DNA of 64,000 bases. It comes from Antitrichia curtipendula (lineage: Eukaryota; Streptophyta; Bryopsida; Hypnales; Leucodontaceae). The stretch lies in assembly GCA_951230915.1 (NCBI GenBank), contig OX579635.1, positions 47,616,001 to 47,680,000 of the forward strand, written 5' to 3'. Shown here piece after piece: positions 25,229 through 37,403 of the stretch; within the stretch, counting starts at the first letter, position 1, and each line of letters opens with the position of its first letter. A program made the translations under genes and the position numbers. Under the pieces are notes generated by a model that saw only the letters and a program-made list of their open reading frames with translations, was not told where the DNA came from and did no database searches.

Positions 25229-26200
25229 ATGCAATGACAAACCAAATAAACTCAAAATTCTAATTGAATGGAATCATAAGACATCATGAACTTCTGAATT
25301 GATGATGAATGTAAACATAAAACTTTAATGCCAATGCCATGTTATATTACAATGGATGGATGAAAATAAATGGTTAATCAAATAACCACCCTCACTGGGC
25401 TTTACATAAAGAATTAATGATCTACCAACTCTCATAGGATGTAAACTGAATCAAAGGGCTATCAACATCCACGTCCTCATCTGAGCTATAATGGAGTAAG
25501 ACCACTCTGGGACCATTCACATGAGCGCTAGTTGCATTGTCCCCAGTTTCTTCAAAATTGGGACTAGTAACCGTAGCAAGAGACTCCTCCTCTGAGCTAT
25601 ACTTAGTCTCTGAGCTCTCCTCAGAGAACATTGGTTGCCTTCCTTTCCGAAAACGCATATGGTCTGAGAAACGACTAGCTACTGGCTCTTTCTCAAACTC
25701 ATCTGCTGCATGATCGGCAGCATCCATAATATCATTGAAGCTTACCAAGTCTTCTTCGTCAGCATCATCATTTGAAATGTCAATGTTGGAAGGAGAAGGG
25801 AGCATTTCCATTGCATGCGATGGGCCACCAATATCTGCTACCGTGACAATGTTCTGTTGCACAATGGAGGCTGAGGTTGGTCCTTTTTTTCCTCGTTTTA
25901 CTTGGACCTTCATGAGAAAACAATACTATTTAAGTATGTGTACAATTGACCTAAAGTAAAGAAGTGATCACATTTGACATATGCTATTATAAAAAAAAAA
26001 TTAGAATCTATATAAAAAAAATTAATCTCAAGAAATCAACCGAAAATGATAAAAGAAGTGGTTCAGGTGGAAAGGTGCCCAAGTTTTATAATGAATGCTT
26101 TTAAAGCTAATTATCGTTAAGATTACACCCTCCTACACAAAGATAGTTCATACACAAGTAAAAGCCATGAAAAAAGAATTTAAAGTATTAATGTGCTTAT

Positions 26201-26317
26201 TGGGTGTAACTATTTTTTTGGGATGAAGCTAGTGCTCTCAAGACCCTAGTCGGATCCGACTAGGGTCTAGAGAGCAGTCAGAGCACTAGCTTCACCCCCA
26301 AAAAATGGTTACATCCA
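26201..26317. repeat. core palindrome P2
   Basis: Core TAGTCGGATCCGACTA at 26247-26262. The left arm GGATGAAGCTAGTGCTCT and right arm AGAGCACTAGCTTCACCCCC match, and the pairing continues outward through a T-run into TGGGTGTAAC/TGGATGTAAC. It lies in the 3.8-kb intron of the acidic unknown gene. Confidence 0.85.
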
Positions 26318-26670
26318 CTTGTAAAAATATTCATATGAATTAATTTAATACATGTCATTATACTCTAAACCATAGATCCAATCAATTTAAATGTGCAAAC
26401 AAAAAATGCACGTTTGTTTAATTAAATATTATTTTCATATTTCATCGTTGAACTTCAAATACCACAAATTTATATAAAACATGACCCTAAAACCAAAATT
26501 ATGTAAGACTCAAGTTAGATAATCTTTGCATAATTATTGCTCGTATCATTTTTATTATATATTATATTCAATTTTTTCAAAGGAAAGATGAAATTATATG
26601 TTTTTTTAATTACTTTAAAATTTTTAATCTTTCACATGAAAATAATTAAAAAAAAAATTAAATTATAAAT

Positions 26671-26790
26671 CCTCATGCTAGTATCAATTTAGGGGGGGTG
26701 AAGGAAATCCTCACCAATCCCTAGTCGGATCCGACTAGGTCTTGGTAAGGATCTCCTTCACCCTCCCTAAGTTGGTACTAGCACGGGGAC
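26671..26790. repeat. core palindrome P3
   Basis: Core TAGTCGGATCCGACTA at 26722-26737. Arms include GGGGGGGTGAAGGAAATCCT and its near-complement, and extend outward into TGCTAGTATCAATTTAGG paired with CCTAAGTTGGTACTAGCA. It lies in the same 3.8-kb intron as P2 and P4. Confidence 0.85.
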
Positions 26791-27484
26791 ATGAGCTTCA
26801 GCTACGTAAGTATATCATTTAGTAATTTAATTGTCAGTCTCTCAACACATCCAACCCTTTTTCAACCTTACTTATAACCAACTAGAAGATCAATTAAAAT
26901 GACTAAAATTAAACATTTGAGCACCAATAGTCCAATACCCTTATGAGCACCAACGTCACTAACTTGTTGGACAATGAACTACTAACATTTTTCACAGAAG
27001 ATCATCACTCCATCTTTGACACATTCCAAGGACCTCTGTGAATTTAATCTACAGGTTACACAAGAAAGTTGGGGACTGATTCGTGTGCTTCAGACTTCCT
27101 AATTGCATTCTACAAATTGACCCAAAGTTCACCTGAACATTTACACATGATTCAATTAACACGTTTAGACATTATTTAGTTAATCCATTATTTATTTAGA
27201 CAATGCACGACTAAGCGGTTTAGCATCCTGAGAGACTGAATGGTTTGAGAGACTAAACACACTAAGAATTGACCGACTCAAAGAAATGAACGAACTGAGC
27301 AAAATCAACCAGCCAAAGAGATTGAATGGATTGAGAGACTAAGCGAAGTGAGCAAAGCTAGCCAAGACTAGCTAGCCAGGACTAGCCACTTGGTGATCAG
27401 CCAGCCAGCCGTGATCAGGTAGCCTTGATGAACCCTGATCAGTCGTGCTACAGACTGAGAAATTTCGAAGAAAACAAGTGATCC

Positions 27485-27596
27485 CCGTCAAGGTACCGAT
27501 TTCGGGGGGTGAAGCAAAGCTTCACCAAGCCCTAGTCGGATCCGACTAGGGCTGGATGAAGCTTTGCTTCACCCCCCGAAATCGGTACCTTGACGG
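27485..27596. repeat. core palindrome P4, nearly perfect, 112 bp
   Basis: The arms are 56 bp each with only two mismatched positions and no spacer. The core is at 27533-27548. The arm contains CCGTCAAGGTACCGATTTCG, then GGGGGGTGAAGCAAAGCTTC. This is the best preserved of the five and so presumably the youngest or the most actively homogenised. Confidence 0.9.
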
Positions 27597-28330
27597 AGAA
27601 GTACAAAGTCACCGAAGCGCACAGAATTCACTTGACGGGGACGTACAGAAGTCACCAAAGTGATCGCACATCACGTACAGACTACAGAAGTCACCGAAGC
27701 GCAGAAGTCACCGAAGCGCACAGAAGTCACCGAAGTCACTCAAATACATCCAACCCATTTTCAGCTACGGATGGAATGGATTGAACAGACTGCGAATGAC
27801 TTCCCGAGAAAACACAATGTCGATGCCAACTAGTAAACACGATGCTAATGAGCAAACACAATGCCGAGCAAACTTCCTGAGCAAACTCGATGCCGACAGC
27901 CAACTAGAAAACACGATGCCGATGCCAGTCAGGAAAAAAAGTTCGCCTTTTTGGGGGGACGCGCTTCGTGCTGACCGAAATCCTGCGAGTCGTCCTCCTG
28001 AGCAAGACAATGCCTAGCGCTACGCCTCGTTGCGGTGGTCTGCATGATGAGAGATTAATTATCAGATTTCTGAAAGCAAGTGAAGCCACGCAAAATGCAG
28101 AAGTTCAACAGTTGGGGCCTTGCTTGCTCGACTTGGAGTTGCTCGACTTGGAAGAGCCCAGTGAAGCTGCCGGATTTCTAGGTGGTCAGCCTTATCTTGA
28201 TCAGGCATCCTGAAATCGTGGTCAGCCTTATCGTGATCAGGCATCCGGGATCGTGATCAGCCAGCAGGCCGTGTAAATATCAGGCCAGCAGGCTAGCAGG
28301 CTAGTTTGATCAGCTAGCAGGCCTTGTAAA
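27590..28330. repeat. intronic minisatellites
   Basis: Bases 27600-27740 hold degenerate 18-19-bp units of the type AGAAGTCACCGAAGCGCAC. Bases 27790-27930 hold units of the type AAACACGATGCCGATGCCAA. Bases 28185-28330 hold GATCAGGCATCC and GATCAGCCAGCAGGC units, foreshadowed at 27370-27440. They lie within the 3.8-kb intron, and their short open frames are by-products of the repeats. Confidence 0.5.
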
Positions 28331-28568
28331 ATCCACACAAGCACAGCCTGAAGAACGATATGACTTGACCAATAACAAGCACTTGGCATTCAAAAAGTAA
28401 TACACAAGATTCCTAAATTTGACGTTTATTTAACTTAAAGAGATCCTACATTCTTTTAAAACTTGTAAGAAGGCTATTGGACAATGGACATTCAATTTCC
28501 ATTTAGAAAAAGTAAATGATCACACCATGTATTTTAAAGTAGACCCTTTTGGGCTCCTATTCCATCCA

Positions 28569-29000
28569 TTAATCCCTAAATAACCAAGATCATTTTCGAT
28601 CAAAAACCACTCAAAACTGCCACTTGTGCTCTGTTCATTAATGAAAACAAAAGAAACTATTTTTTTAAGAATCTAATCGTAGGATTTTGTACCTTATTTA
28701 TCTAAGATCGTTTGATAAAAAATTCCTGAAATTTGACCTTACAGATTTAAAGATATTAGCATTCAAAGCTGGAAAAATAAGTTTTTTTGAACTCTGGCCT
28801 ACAATTTCAGATGACTTTGACCACAATTTATAGAATTTCTTTGCACTGTGGACTTTGAATTAAATTGTTGTAACACATATACATCTCTAAAAGATTTATG
28901 ACATTACACAGAAAAAAACAATAAACAAACCCTAAATGTAGTATTTATAAAATAAAGCAAGACCTAGCCCCAATACCTTTAAATTTGTTTTATTATATTC
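28569..29000 (+). repeat. diverged member of the 0.94-kb repeat family
   Basis: Starts TTAATCCCTAAAT and follows copies b and c: a CAAAAACCACTCAAAACTGC segment, an A-rich stretch, then AATCTAATCGTAGGATTTTG. It is much more diverged than copies a to c and its right end could not be fixed. Its presence inside the giant element's intron shows that the family also inserted there or was carried along. Confidence 0.45.
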
Positions 29001-30159
29001 TAATTAGATTTTTAAAAAATTATAGAAGACAATCATCTTACAAGGAACATAAAGAACATTTAGTCGTACTATTTATACTGGCACAAGGAAAAAGTTTTGT
29101 CTGTGAAATAGTTTCTTTTTTGTATTTCATCTAATAAATAATTCAATAATCCAACTTAGGTTTTAATAGAAGCATATCATATTAATTGAAAGATATCTGA
29201 AGTCCCTAAACCAACCTACACATTTTTTGTGCACGGGTTCCAGACTTTATATGTGAAGTTGGAAACACTTTTCACTTGAAATTCTAAAAAATGGAGAAGA
29301 AATCATGTAATAGTCTATTGTGATGCTCATAGTGACCCTAAAAATTCTTGAAATGCATGCTATTCAACAATTCTAAGCATATTATAGCTTAGAAAATATT
29401 TTTGCATGCACAAACTCAGTATCCCTCAGAATTTGAGAATTGAACATTGAGGATTTATGTCTTATAATATGTGGACAATAATAAAGAATTCGAGTCTCTA
29501 CAAATTTTAGTGGAATTAGTCTTGATTTTGGAATGCAAGTAAGAATGTTGGAAAAGAGATCCTTGAAGTTCAAAGTGTGACAGTGTAGGAAGTTGGACTT
29601 GTAATATCCATTGAACTTGCACTACATAAACTATGACGAAGATTAACTACATTAAAACATAGAAAAAGGTTCAAAACATTCTTACATTTGCAGGAACTTC
29701 GAGTGCTACTTCATGTTGTTCTCCGGTCGTGTCCTCCGACATTTTTTGCATTGCATGACGGACTTGCTGTCCACCTTCGTCCTCGCCACCACTCCCACCA
29801 ATTTTGAATTGCAAAACTTTGCGCAGCTCTCCAGCAGTCACCCCATCTGTCTTTGACATGATTTTCCTTCCTAGACTCATCCTAGATCTCGTAAGTGCCT
29901 TTCGGGATGAACAATACAAGGAACTAGGCCTCTTCCTTCTCTTTCTATACTGCAAACTAGAACTTGAAGCGTCCCAAGTCTCTACTAGCATGAGGTGAGA
30001 GTCTACTGCATAAAAGCATTTGCTTTCAACTACACACGGTCTTAGCACAAAACCAAATAGAAATGGCTCTAGCTTATACACCGTCTTGTACTTAAGTTGT
30101 GGAAACTTGAACCTTCAAGCTTTGGATGCCACATCAAGGAGTAAAGTGATGTCAGAAGC

Positions 30160-30757
30160 CTAAAGTGACATTGAAAGTTGTTTTAGAAAATAGGTTGTTG
30201 AATGCGCTGTCAGTATTTCAGATATAAATCGTGGGAATCCCTAAATGACTCTGACACTTTCAAATAAGGTCATAAAAAAGATATGGACGGTGATTGCACA
30301 GTCGTTTCCGTCCACACCATCAATGACAAACAACGCACCAACGCATTGTTTATTGAGCCATCAATATTAAAAGTATGAATCGTGGAAATCCCTAAATGGC
30401 TCTGACACTTTGCTTTTACTGACTCCTACAAAATAATACGGGAATCTACTTGAAAAGCCTTTTATGTGTCGGCATCTCAGGTTCATAAACATGAACGAAC
30501 TCTGACAACGCCGCCTACTGGCATTGACTTCCTTCCTAAAATCTGATTATAGGGAAGTCAGACGAGTATGGCAGCTTCCATGGCGGTTGCAGAACTGTTT
30601 CCATCTACGCCATCAATGATCAACACCAATTTTCCATCATATTCATGTCTTGCATTATAGGTATTGGCATCCCTTCATATGAAGGTGTTTGTTTCCCTCT
30701 TCCCATACGTTGGATTGTGTATTCCCCATTGCAGTACTTCATACTTGCATTACAACC
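30160..30757. promoter_or_regulatory. divergent intergenic region with a duplicated block
   Basis: Lies between the minus-strand acidic gene and the plus-strand gene at 30758, so it may serve both. Two blocks repeat in diverged form. AATCGTGGGAATCCCTAAAT followed by CTCTGACACTTT (about 30226-30262) recurs at about 30378-30413. The block containing CCGTCCACACCATCAATGA (about 30308) recurs as CCATCTACGCCATCAATGA (about 30600). An upstream exon of the acidic gene could also be hidden here. Confidence 0.35.
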
Positions 30758-31375
30758 ATGGCTCGTATTAGAGTTGATGGTCACGAGGTTCCACTTGTTT
30801 TTCCGGTAGATGAAGGAGGTAGGGCTAGAGTCTTAAATCACCTCCTTCATGTTCGCTTTAAATTCGTAGAGTCATCTATCTATGTAGAAGAAGAGAGGAA
30901 GTCCGAATCTGGTAAGTTGCAACAATCCATTCCCATTGTCAAGTCCATTGAAGAAGAAGGCCATTGCTGGTACCTTCCTATAGGAAATTACAGAGCCTAT
31001 GGACTTCTTTTGTCCATGCTAGGTGCCTCCACCGAGATTATTAGTCGTCAGTCAGATAATTCCACAATGGATATGCCATACATAGTTCACAGAGTTTCGT
31101 CTAGCCCACCTCGCAAAGTGTTTATGGTGCTACCAAGGACTGGCATTCTCCGAAAAGTGAAAGTCGAGAAGCTAGATCCAATCATAGAGTTGTCTAGTGA
31201 ATCGGAAGGAGAGTCCCCTGATTTGACACTTGTGAAACAACAATGCGCAGTTGCATCCAAGTCAAATGAGATCTCAATGGATAGTCCATTATTTTTGGAA
31301 ACTCCATATAATAGTCTTGTGCAGTCGTCACTTATGTGTCCACCTTTGCATCCTACTCCAGGCGACCGTCATTAG
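30758..31375 (+). CDS. unknown protein of the giant element, 205 residues
   Basis: The start is the ATG in ACAACCATGGCT, a strong plant context; the open frame extends further upstream without a better start. The sequence begins MARIRVDGHEVPLVFPVDEG, contains HCWYLPIGNYRAYGLLLSML near the middle, and then a hydrophobic-acidic motif (DPIIELSSESEGES) that resembles a SUMO-interacting motif. The C-terminus is Ser/Pro-rich and may continue in another exon. No family was recognised. It lies just upstream of the transposase on the same strand, the place where CACTA elements often carry a second, DNA-binding protein, but nothing in the sequence proves that role. Confidence 0.5.
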   Translation: MARIRVDGHEVPLVFPVDEGGRARVLNHLLHVRFKFVESSIYVEEERKSESGKLQQSIPIVKSIEEEGHCWYLPIGNYRAYGLLLSMLGASTEIISRQSDNSTMDMPYIVHRVSSSPPRKVFMVLPRTGILRKVKVEKLDPIIELSSESEGESPDLTLVKQQCAVASKSNEISMDSPLFLETPYNSLVQSSLMCPPLHPTPGDRH

Positions 31376-31795
31376 AAGTAAAGTCGGGCCAAAAAAAAGC
31401 CGCCTCAGCTTGAGAGCCAGCAAGCTTAAGTGGTTAACCGGATAATGAGTAGCAGTTCCGATCTTCTTGATCGGGCGGCAGAAATTGGAATTTCAAAGAC
31501 GGGCAGTTGAAGGCAGAGCCTATGCTGTCATGATGACCATGACGCCAAGATGATACAGTGGCATTCCCTCCCAAATTTCCGTCCGAGCTGTCAACCTTTT
31601 TGGCGCGCTTCTGTCCACGCATTTTGCTAGCTCGTTTTGACTCCCATGCTTGGCTCCTGTTGAGAGTTTGTTTGATTCCTTGTTTTGCTTGTGTTGAGAG
31701 TTTGGTCAATTGTTTTATTGCAACATTTATTGTTAGGCTCTTGGTTTAGATCTCATCCTCATGTTCTAAGTTTGGACTATAGCTTGTTACTTACA
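31376..31795. other. leader region of the transposase gene
   Basis: 420 bp between the unknown 205-residue gene and the transposase start. The transposase frame remains open back to 31685, but the first well-placed ATG is at 31796. No other feature was recognised. Confidence 0.4.
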
Positions 31796-34700
31796 ATGGA
31801 AGAAAGATTGAATTACAAAGTTTCTGCAACTATTGCTGGAAAATATGCTCCAGTCATAAATCGAAGTCGCATGCTGCACGAGCAAACTTCAAAATCTGAA
31901 TTTCCTAGATTACGTGACTGCGGTGCAACGAATATTGATGTATGGATTGACGGATCTATATATCCTCATCATCCTGGCTCAAAGAAACGCCCAAGCTTTC
32001 AGAGTGTCAGTGACTTGTTGGAATTTGTCGGGGAGGGCAAGACAGGGCTCCTAGGATATGTTGAAAGTCTATCAACTTGTAGTGATTGCACACTAAAATT
32101 TCGATTAGATGAAGCAGAGAGAGAGATTAGCAGTTTACGAGAGAGCTTGAGGATTCTCAAAGACAAAATTGAAGAGAAGAATAGACTGCTACAATTCAGT
32201 ACTGATGAATTATGTAGCCGTCAAATTGTCGAAGAAAAAAATCGAGAGACATTAGCAATGACTGAATTACTTAAGAGCAAAGTGCAATCTTTAAAAATAG
32301 AGTGTCACCGCTTAAATGTTGTATTTGAGGAATGCTTATACCGCATGAACGCCTTGTCCAGTGAAAACAAAGAGAATTCTTTGCAAACAGAAATTCACTA
32401 TTGGATCGAGATTGAAACCTTACGTGAGAATTACGAGGAGAAAATCAGGTTGATTAAATCTGATCTAAAGAGGATTACTGCCACTTTGAGGCGGAGAGAG
32501 CTGCGATTACAGAATTTAAAGAAAACACTGTATGGATATCGCACTACTATTCGTCCAACAAAGGATTTATCTTCTTTAGCATCGACTGGAGGTCAAATAA
32601 AGCATAGGTTGAGATTATTGCGGTCTGTTATTGCCCCAACAACATCAAACCATATCCAAGCTGTAAACCAAGAAACTGGATCACGACAGCGTTTGCATAG
32701 AGATAAAATGGTGCAAACTGCAACTGGGAAAGTCCTTGCCTCGATGTTGTCACAGACTGAAGTAGTAGCAATGTGCGAATCTTCAAAGTTGAGTGCAGTA
32801 GGAATCCGCATGGCGAACTTCTACTTGGATAAAATAGGAGAGTCTGTTGGAGCAAACCAGATTTGTGAGACCATGGATCGGAATGGTATTACTCAAGCTA
32901 GCTACGCTGCAGTTTATAAGCAATTCAAATGTGCAGCACAAACTGCAGGACGAGGCCTTCGCGTTGGATGCCTTCCGAATCCACACCAAATATCTCTAGC
33001 GAGATCAGTGTTGAACTTAAAATTGAGTGAGTATGTCGGTAATTATTACCCAATTGTGAACACCCTAGAAGTCACACCACCACCAAAATCGAAAGCTAAA
33101 GATCTCGTGAAGGTTGCACTTAACGAATTCAATTCAATCTTTGTTGATATTGAACAAGTCCAGCGTACCATGGTGGAGCTGTACGGGATAACACCATCAG
33201 GTAACAAACCATTTTCTTCACAACTGAATGACATTGATCTTGTAGCATGTTTAAGGTATGGTGATTTGTGTATGCATGACATTAATTTATAGTGCTCTCG
33301 ATTTGTCTAATTGCTTCAAATTCTCTTGATGAGGTCACTTCTATGCACAAGTCAATTAATTTGTCGAATAGCAGCGATAGAACTTACTGTGAATTCTCCA
33401 CTAGTCACCGAAATGAACTCAGTCACCAGTGAGTGCATCTGCACAAATCAGGTGCCTACTGCTTTGCAATTTGCACACCCAGACACTGGAGCCCACTTGG
33501 AGTTGGGAGGCCTACTGCGTGACGAAAAGCCCAAACTGAAGCTGATCAACATGGCATAATAACCCGACCCAACCAGAAAGATTGCAGGATCTGGGAAATG
33601 CATTTTCTGAATTTCTGAGGGTAGATAATGCTGATGCTAGAATGGTTTGCAGGTCCTGGGGAACCGGGAAGTGGGAGTACAAGCTCCCCACCCGCTTGCT
33701 TGCTTACTTGCGAGAGGCTGGGCCCATTTGCATCTGAATTGCACTAGAATTAGGTTTGAATGAAAAAACACAGAGAAAAGATTATTTGATTATCCCGAAT
33801 GCATGCATGCAGACGTTGATTGTAGTTCGTTGTTCATTTGAGTGAAGGAGAACTATCTGTTGATCTGATTCAATGTTTTTGTTTCAGAATTGAACGGGAA
33901 GCCCTTGATCTTTGTACTCAAACTTGACGAAGCTGAGATCATACATGCACAAAAAATGGAAAGAGTATCTATCACATTGATGAATCGGGCCTTGGATAAC
34001 AACATTGACTCTGATAGCGAGCGGTATTTCTCTGTACAATCAGAGAGAGAGATCTGGCCCGTTGCAGCTTTTCAGGTGCCACGAGAGTCTTACGAGATTT
34101 TAAAGTGGGTATTTGATCAAACCCAGATCCCTAGTTTGATTAAATTACAAGGTGAGGGGCAATTGCTAAATGTTCCAGGAATTGGCGATTTCTCTGTTGA
34201 GTGGCATCTTGCCGCAGACATGAAAACGATCAAGTGTGTTTATGGATTGAAACATGGTGCCAACAGCTTGCATTCATGTATCTATTGTTGCCAGCAGCGA
34301 GTGAAATCAAGGATTGGCTCAGCAGCAGATGCTGAAGTTGCAATGAACAATAGGTGCAGACACTCTTGGAATGATGGGTTATTCTCAAGAGAAATTACAG
34401 CCAAACCTCTGATAGGTGAAGCTACAAATGAACGATGGAGACCAATTTTTGCAATACCATTAGATAGAGTTCATACCTACACTCTACATGGTTTGAATAG
34501 AATCGTAGAGAAGATAGTCCACCTCCATTTCATCCATATTTGGACCATACGCGATAATGTCCTAAAGAAGTCAACAATAGAAGATATGGAAAGAGCTGTA
34601 TCGTTGACAGGTGCTCACGGTGGCAACGTGAAAATTTTCAAGGATGTAGAGCTTTCTGGGAAGAGCAACAACGTACCTAACAAACCTTCTTTTAGCGGAG

Positions 34701-35633
34701 CGCATGCTCTCAAACTTTTCAAGCTGAATCCAAGCATTCAAGTAAATCCACCAAGACAACTTTACGTGGACATTGTGAATGCTGAGAAAAACACATTAAG
34801 TAGAGGCCAAGCCAGAAGAGATCGACTTGAATTGTGGCACACACTAGATGCATTGCGACCTTACTTCACCGGTTTGAGGCTGACAAACGAGCAATCAGCA
34901 GGAGATTTCAAGCACAAAGTTGAAGCATGGGGTCGACTTTACCTGAAATGCTTTGGTGAATACCAAGTGACTCACTATATGGTGAGACTGCTCTAAACCA
35001 TCTTTAGAATGTCACTTTCCCTAAATTTTGTAACATGTACAGGAAATCTTTAGGTTGTGAATGATGTTGACTTGACTATTCCGCCATGCTAGAATTGATG
35101 GAGTCCTTGGCAGCAATAAGTTATAGTAGCATTAGACATGAAATTGGAACATAGATTGGCTCCTTGTCATGAGTTGATTTTATGAAGCTAGTTGTTTAAA
35201 ATTTATTGTTTATTGATACTATGTATTTTTTATGGAATTGCAGCATGTCTTCATCCGTCACGCACCATTTTTTGTGGAAAAATATGGCTCTCTGGCTATG
35301 TGGAGCTGCCAGGGGATGGAAAATAGCCACCATGCTGCTAAGACTACATACCAACGACACACACAACATTCAGGTGGAAAAAACAAAAAAAGTCCTCTCA
35401 TCCAAGCATTCCAACATTGGTATCGTATAATTGCACATAGATTTCGAAATAAGGAAGCTACCATTAATACTGCTCAGTTTGAATCATTACAAGGAGAGGA
35501 AGCAATTGCTGCAAGGCGCGAAGCTTCTCTAAGATCTTCTGCTGCGGCACATAGTGCCCTATGGTGTGCCAAATGCACTCGGGTCGGAAGCAAGTGGGTT
35601 CCAAATGTGGAGCCCACTGAAGTTTCCATATAA
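31796..35633 (+). CDS. CMC/CACTA-type DDE transposase, 3 exons, intact
   Basis: Exons are 31796-33260, 33888-34981 and 35244-35633, giving 982 residues. Junctions are TAT-G/GTGATT to TTTCAG/AATTG, then ATATG/GTGAGA to TTGCAG/CATGTC. The first exon encodes a long coiled coil (residues ~110-250, many Glu/Arg/Leu) after a CSDC motif. The catalytic core follows: first Asp in KLDEAEI, second Asp in LAADMKTIKCVYGL with the downstream CIYCC zinc-type motif, and a Glu in the helix WSCQGMENSHHAAK. This DxxKxxxxxxGL...C.YC...QGxE pattern is that of the tnp2-related CMC superfamily. It would cut and join the element ends in the nucleus. It is the only transposase in the window with all expected acidic residues and no stop, and its type agrees with the 3-bp duplication and TIR of the host element. 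Confidence 0.75.
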
Positions 35634-35646
35634 TTTCTAGCTTCTA

Positions 35647-37403
35647 CTATCTTGCTTTAAATTCAAGTTTTTTTGGTGGCAAAACCAACGAAACAAGATA
35701 ATTCTTCTCGTTTCTAGTATTGACTTTTGTAGCTTGACCGTTGCTGATAATATACATCCGGAATTCAGACTCTAGAGCAGGTTCTATTTGAACTCCAATC
35801 TCTTGTCTGACATCATGAAGTGACCAAGATAAGCCAACTTCAACGTCCACTTTGTGGTCACCCATTTCACAATGCACAGTAACCATAGTCACTTGCTCGT
35901 TTTGGTCAATAGCTTCAAAATTACATCCGTTGATATCATCCTGCTTTAATTATAAACAAAGTTGGAATATAATGTAGATCTGCCCAAGTGATAACGGAAA
36001 CTAAGAGAAGAGAGATGCACCTTTGTTTTAATTATATCTGCTCCAATTGTAACCTTGTCATCCCATCCTTGATCCATTAAGGAGGAGCATAAGTCTTCAC
36101 TCACGTTCTTGAATACGAACATTGTTGGCGTCCTGTGCATTTGTTCTGCAGCAACTGAAAACATGTCGATGAAAACGCCAATTGGCATGAACCACAATAA
36201 GTGTGTCAACTTGCTTCCAGTGTTTGGTCTCATCGATGTCTGGAAGTCTTGGCGTAGTTTTGCACGGAAAGCTTCACTCGTTCCCATATCAGGTAGCTGC
36301 CACTCTACGGAGTCAAATGGCGGCAAAGCAATAGGTAGCAACCTTCCATAGCGTCCATAGCGTCCATCATGTACATATTTTGAGTTGTAAAAGAAGATAC
36401 TATCGTCTAACAACTGCGCATGTGTCCTGCTTCCACGAGTGAGTTCCCCAATCTCTCCATGAGTCACAACAATTACTCCAAGAATGCTCTGAGGATCAAT
36501 CCAGTCTTCACAACCAGAGGGATACAAATCTGGACATCCAAAGAATTACAAGATTAGTTTACAAATATGTGTATATAAAGCAATTGAAATTATTTTACAA
36601 CTTCAGGTTGATAACAAGTTAACAACTACACGTGATAAACACTATGGTAGAACAATAATACTCTGAATCTTTGATCGACTTTAAGTATACTTTTGGATTA
36701 TTTTTGATAGTTTGGGATCCTGCATGGTGACTTGTGCGATCGATCAGTCCCTGCAAGTCTGCAACACTTATCATGAGGACCAGTAGGTCGAGTTCATGAA
36801 GCCAGTTCTGGTGGACTTCAAGTGCACAGTCCTACAGGCTTCAACAGTAAGAAATTATGAGTGTAGTTGAGTTTGCTTCTTAATGGTTAATTTTGAGTCC
36901 TTGCGCACAACATTGATCGTTTTGTTAGAATTTTACCAGTCAATTTTGGACCAACCTGCAAGTATGTACATGTGTGGATATACTAATGATAGCTCTTCAA
37001 AAGAAGGTGCTTGTTGGGTGAAAGTTGGACAAATTTATAAACTTCCAGCCTTATAGTCGATATTGTTTGCATAAGTTGTACAATTTACGTATGGAATTGG
37101 TTAGGTTAGAAATCAGCACTTACAGTTACAAGCATTTGGTTGAGTAAGTGGCATTGTTGGATCAAGGTGTAACTGACGCCGCATATATGCATATTCAACC
37201 AGCACCGAAGAAACACAACCCGATCGAATTCGAAAATTTAAAACTCTAGCTTTGTAGCTCCCTCTTATACTACTTCCACCATACTTCATCGCATCCCTTG
37301 CATGTCCACCTCTTGTCCCTGGCATCAGCAAAATCCATGAATTGACTTCCAATTTGAGGGGAGCGTCCTGATGATCTAAAAGCACAGCCTGAACTTGGTT
37401 CAT
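35647..37403 (-). CDS. unknown 360-residue protein of the giant element, 3 exons
   Basis: Exons are 37124-37403, 36021-36529 and 35647-35940, with clean junctions: ACT/GTAAGT to GTCCAG/ATTTG in phase 1, then AAG/GTGCAT to AAGCAG/GATGAT in phase 0. The ATG at 37401-37403 has the context ACCATGA. The N-terminal half contains VNSWILLMPGTRGGHARDAM and YKARVLNFRIRSG, faintly like a BAH-type chromatin fold. The C-terminal ~80 residues (VTVHCEMGDHKVDVEVGLSW...) alternate strands in a way that could be ubiquitin-like. Both are guesses. The stop codons of this gene and of the transposase are 13 bp apart, tail to tail, so their 3' untranslated regions must overlap. The reading frame is intact. Confidence 0.55.

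Larger units (their letters stand above)
25422..30159 (-). pseudogene. acidic unknown gene of the giant element, 2 visible exons, 1 in-frame stop
   Basis: The visible exons are 29686-30159 (acceptor TTTAG at its start, so an earlier exon is likely) and 25422-25907, joined in phase 0 across a 3.8-kb intron. The first contains SDITLLLDVASKA, a TGA at 30115-30117, then RFKFPQLKYKTVYKLEPFLF and a basic patch (YRKRRKRPSS). The second is Ser/Glu/Asp-rich and ends TSYESW. The motif RVVLLHYSSDEDVDVD resembles a SUMO-interacting motif with an adjoining phospho-acidic cluster; that is inference. I do not recognise the family. It lies 193 bp upstream of the methyltransferase-like gene on the same strand, and back to back with the gene at 30758. 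The start is not determined. Confidence 0.45.

Noticed and set aside
27590..28213. Open frames with Ser/His/Arg repeats and others in the same area
   Set aside because: They follow from intronic minisatellite units and have no independent support.
33311..33559. Open frame of 82 codons between transposase exons 1 and 2
   Set aside because: It does not fit the phase of either neighbouring exon, and the protein is continuous without it.
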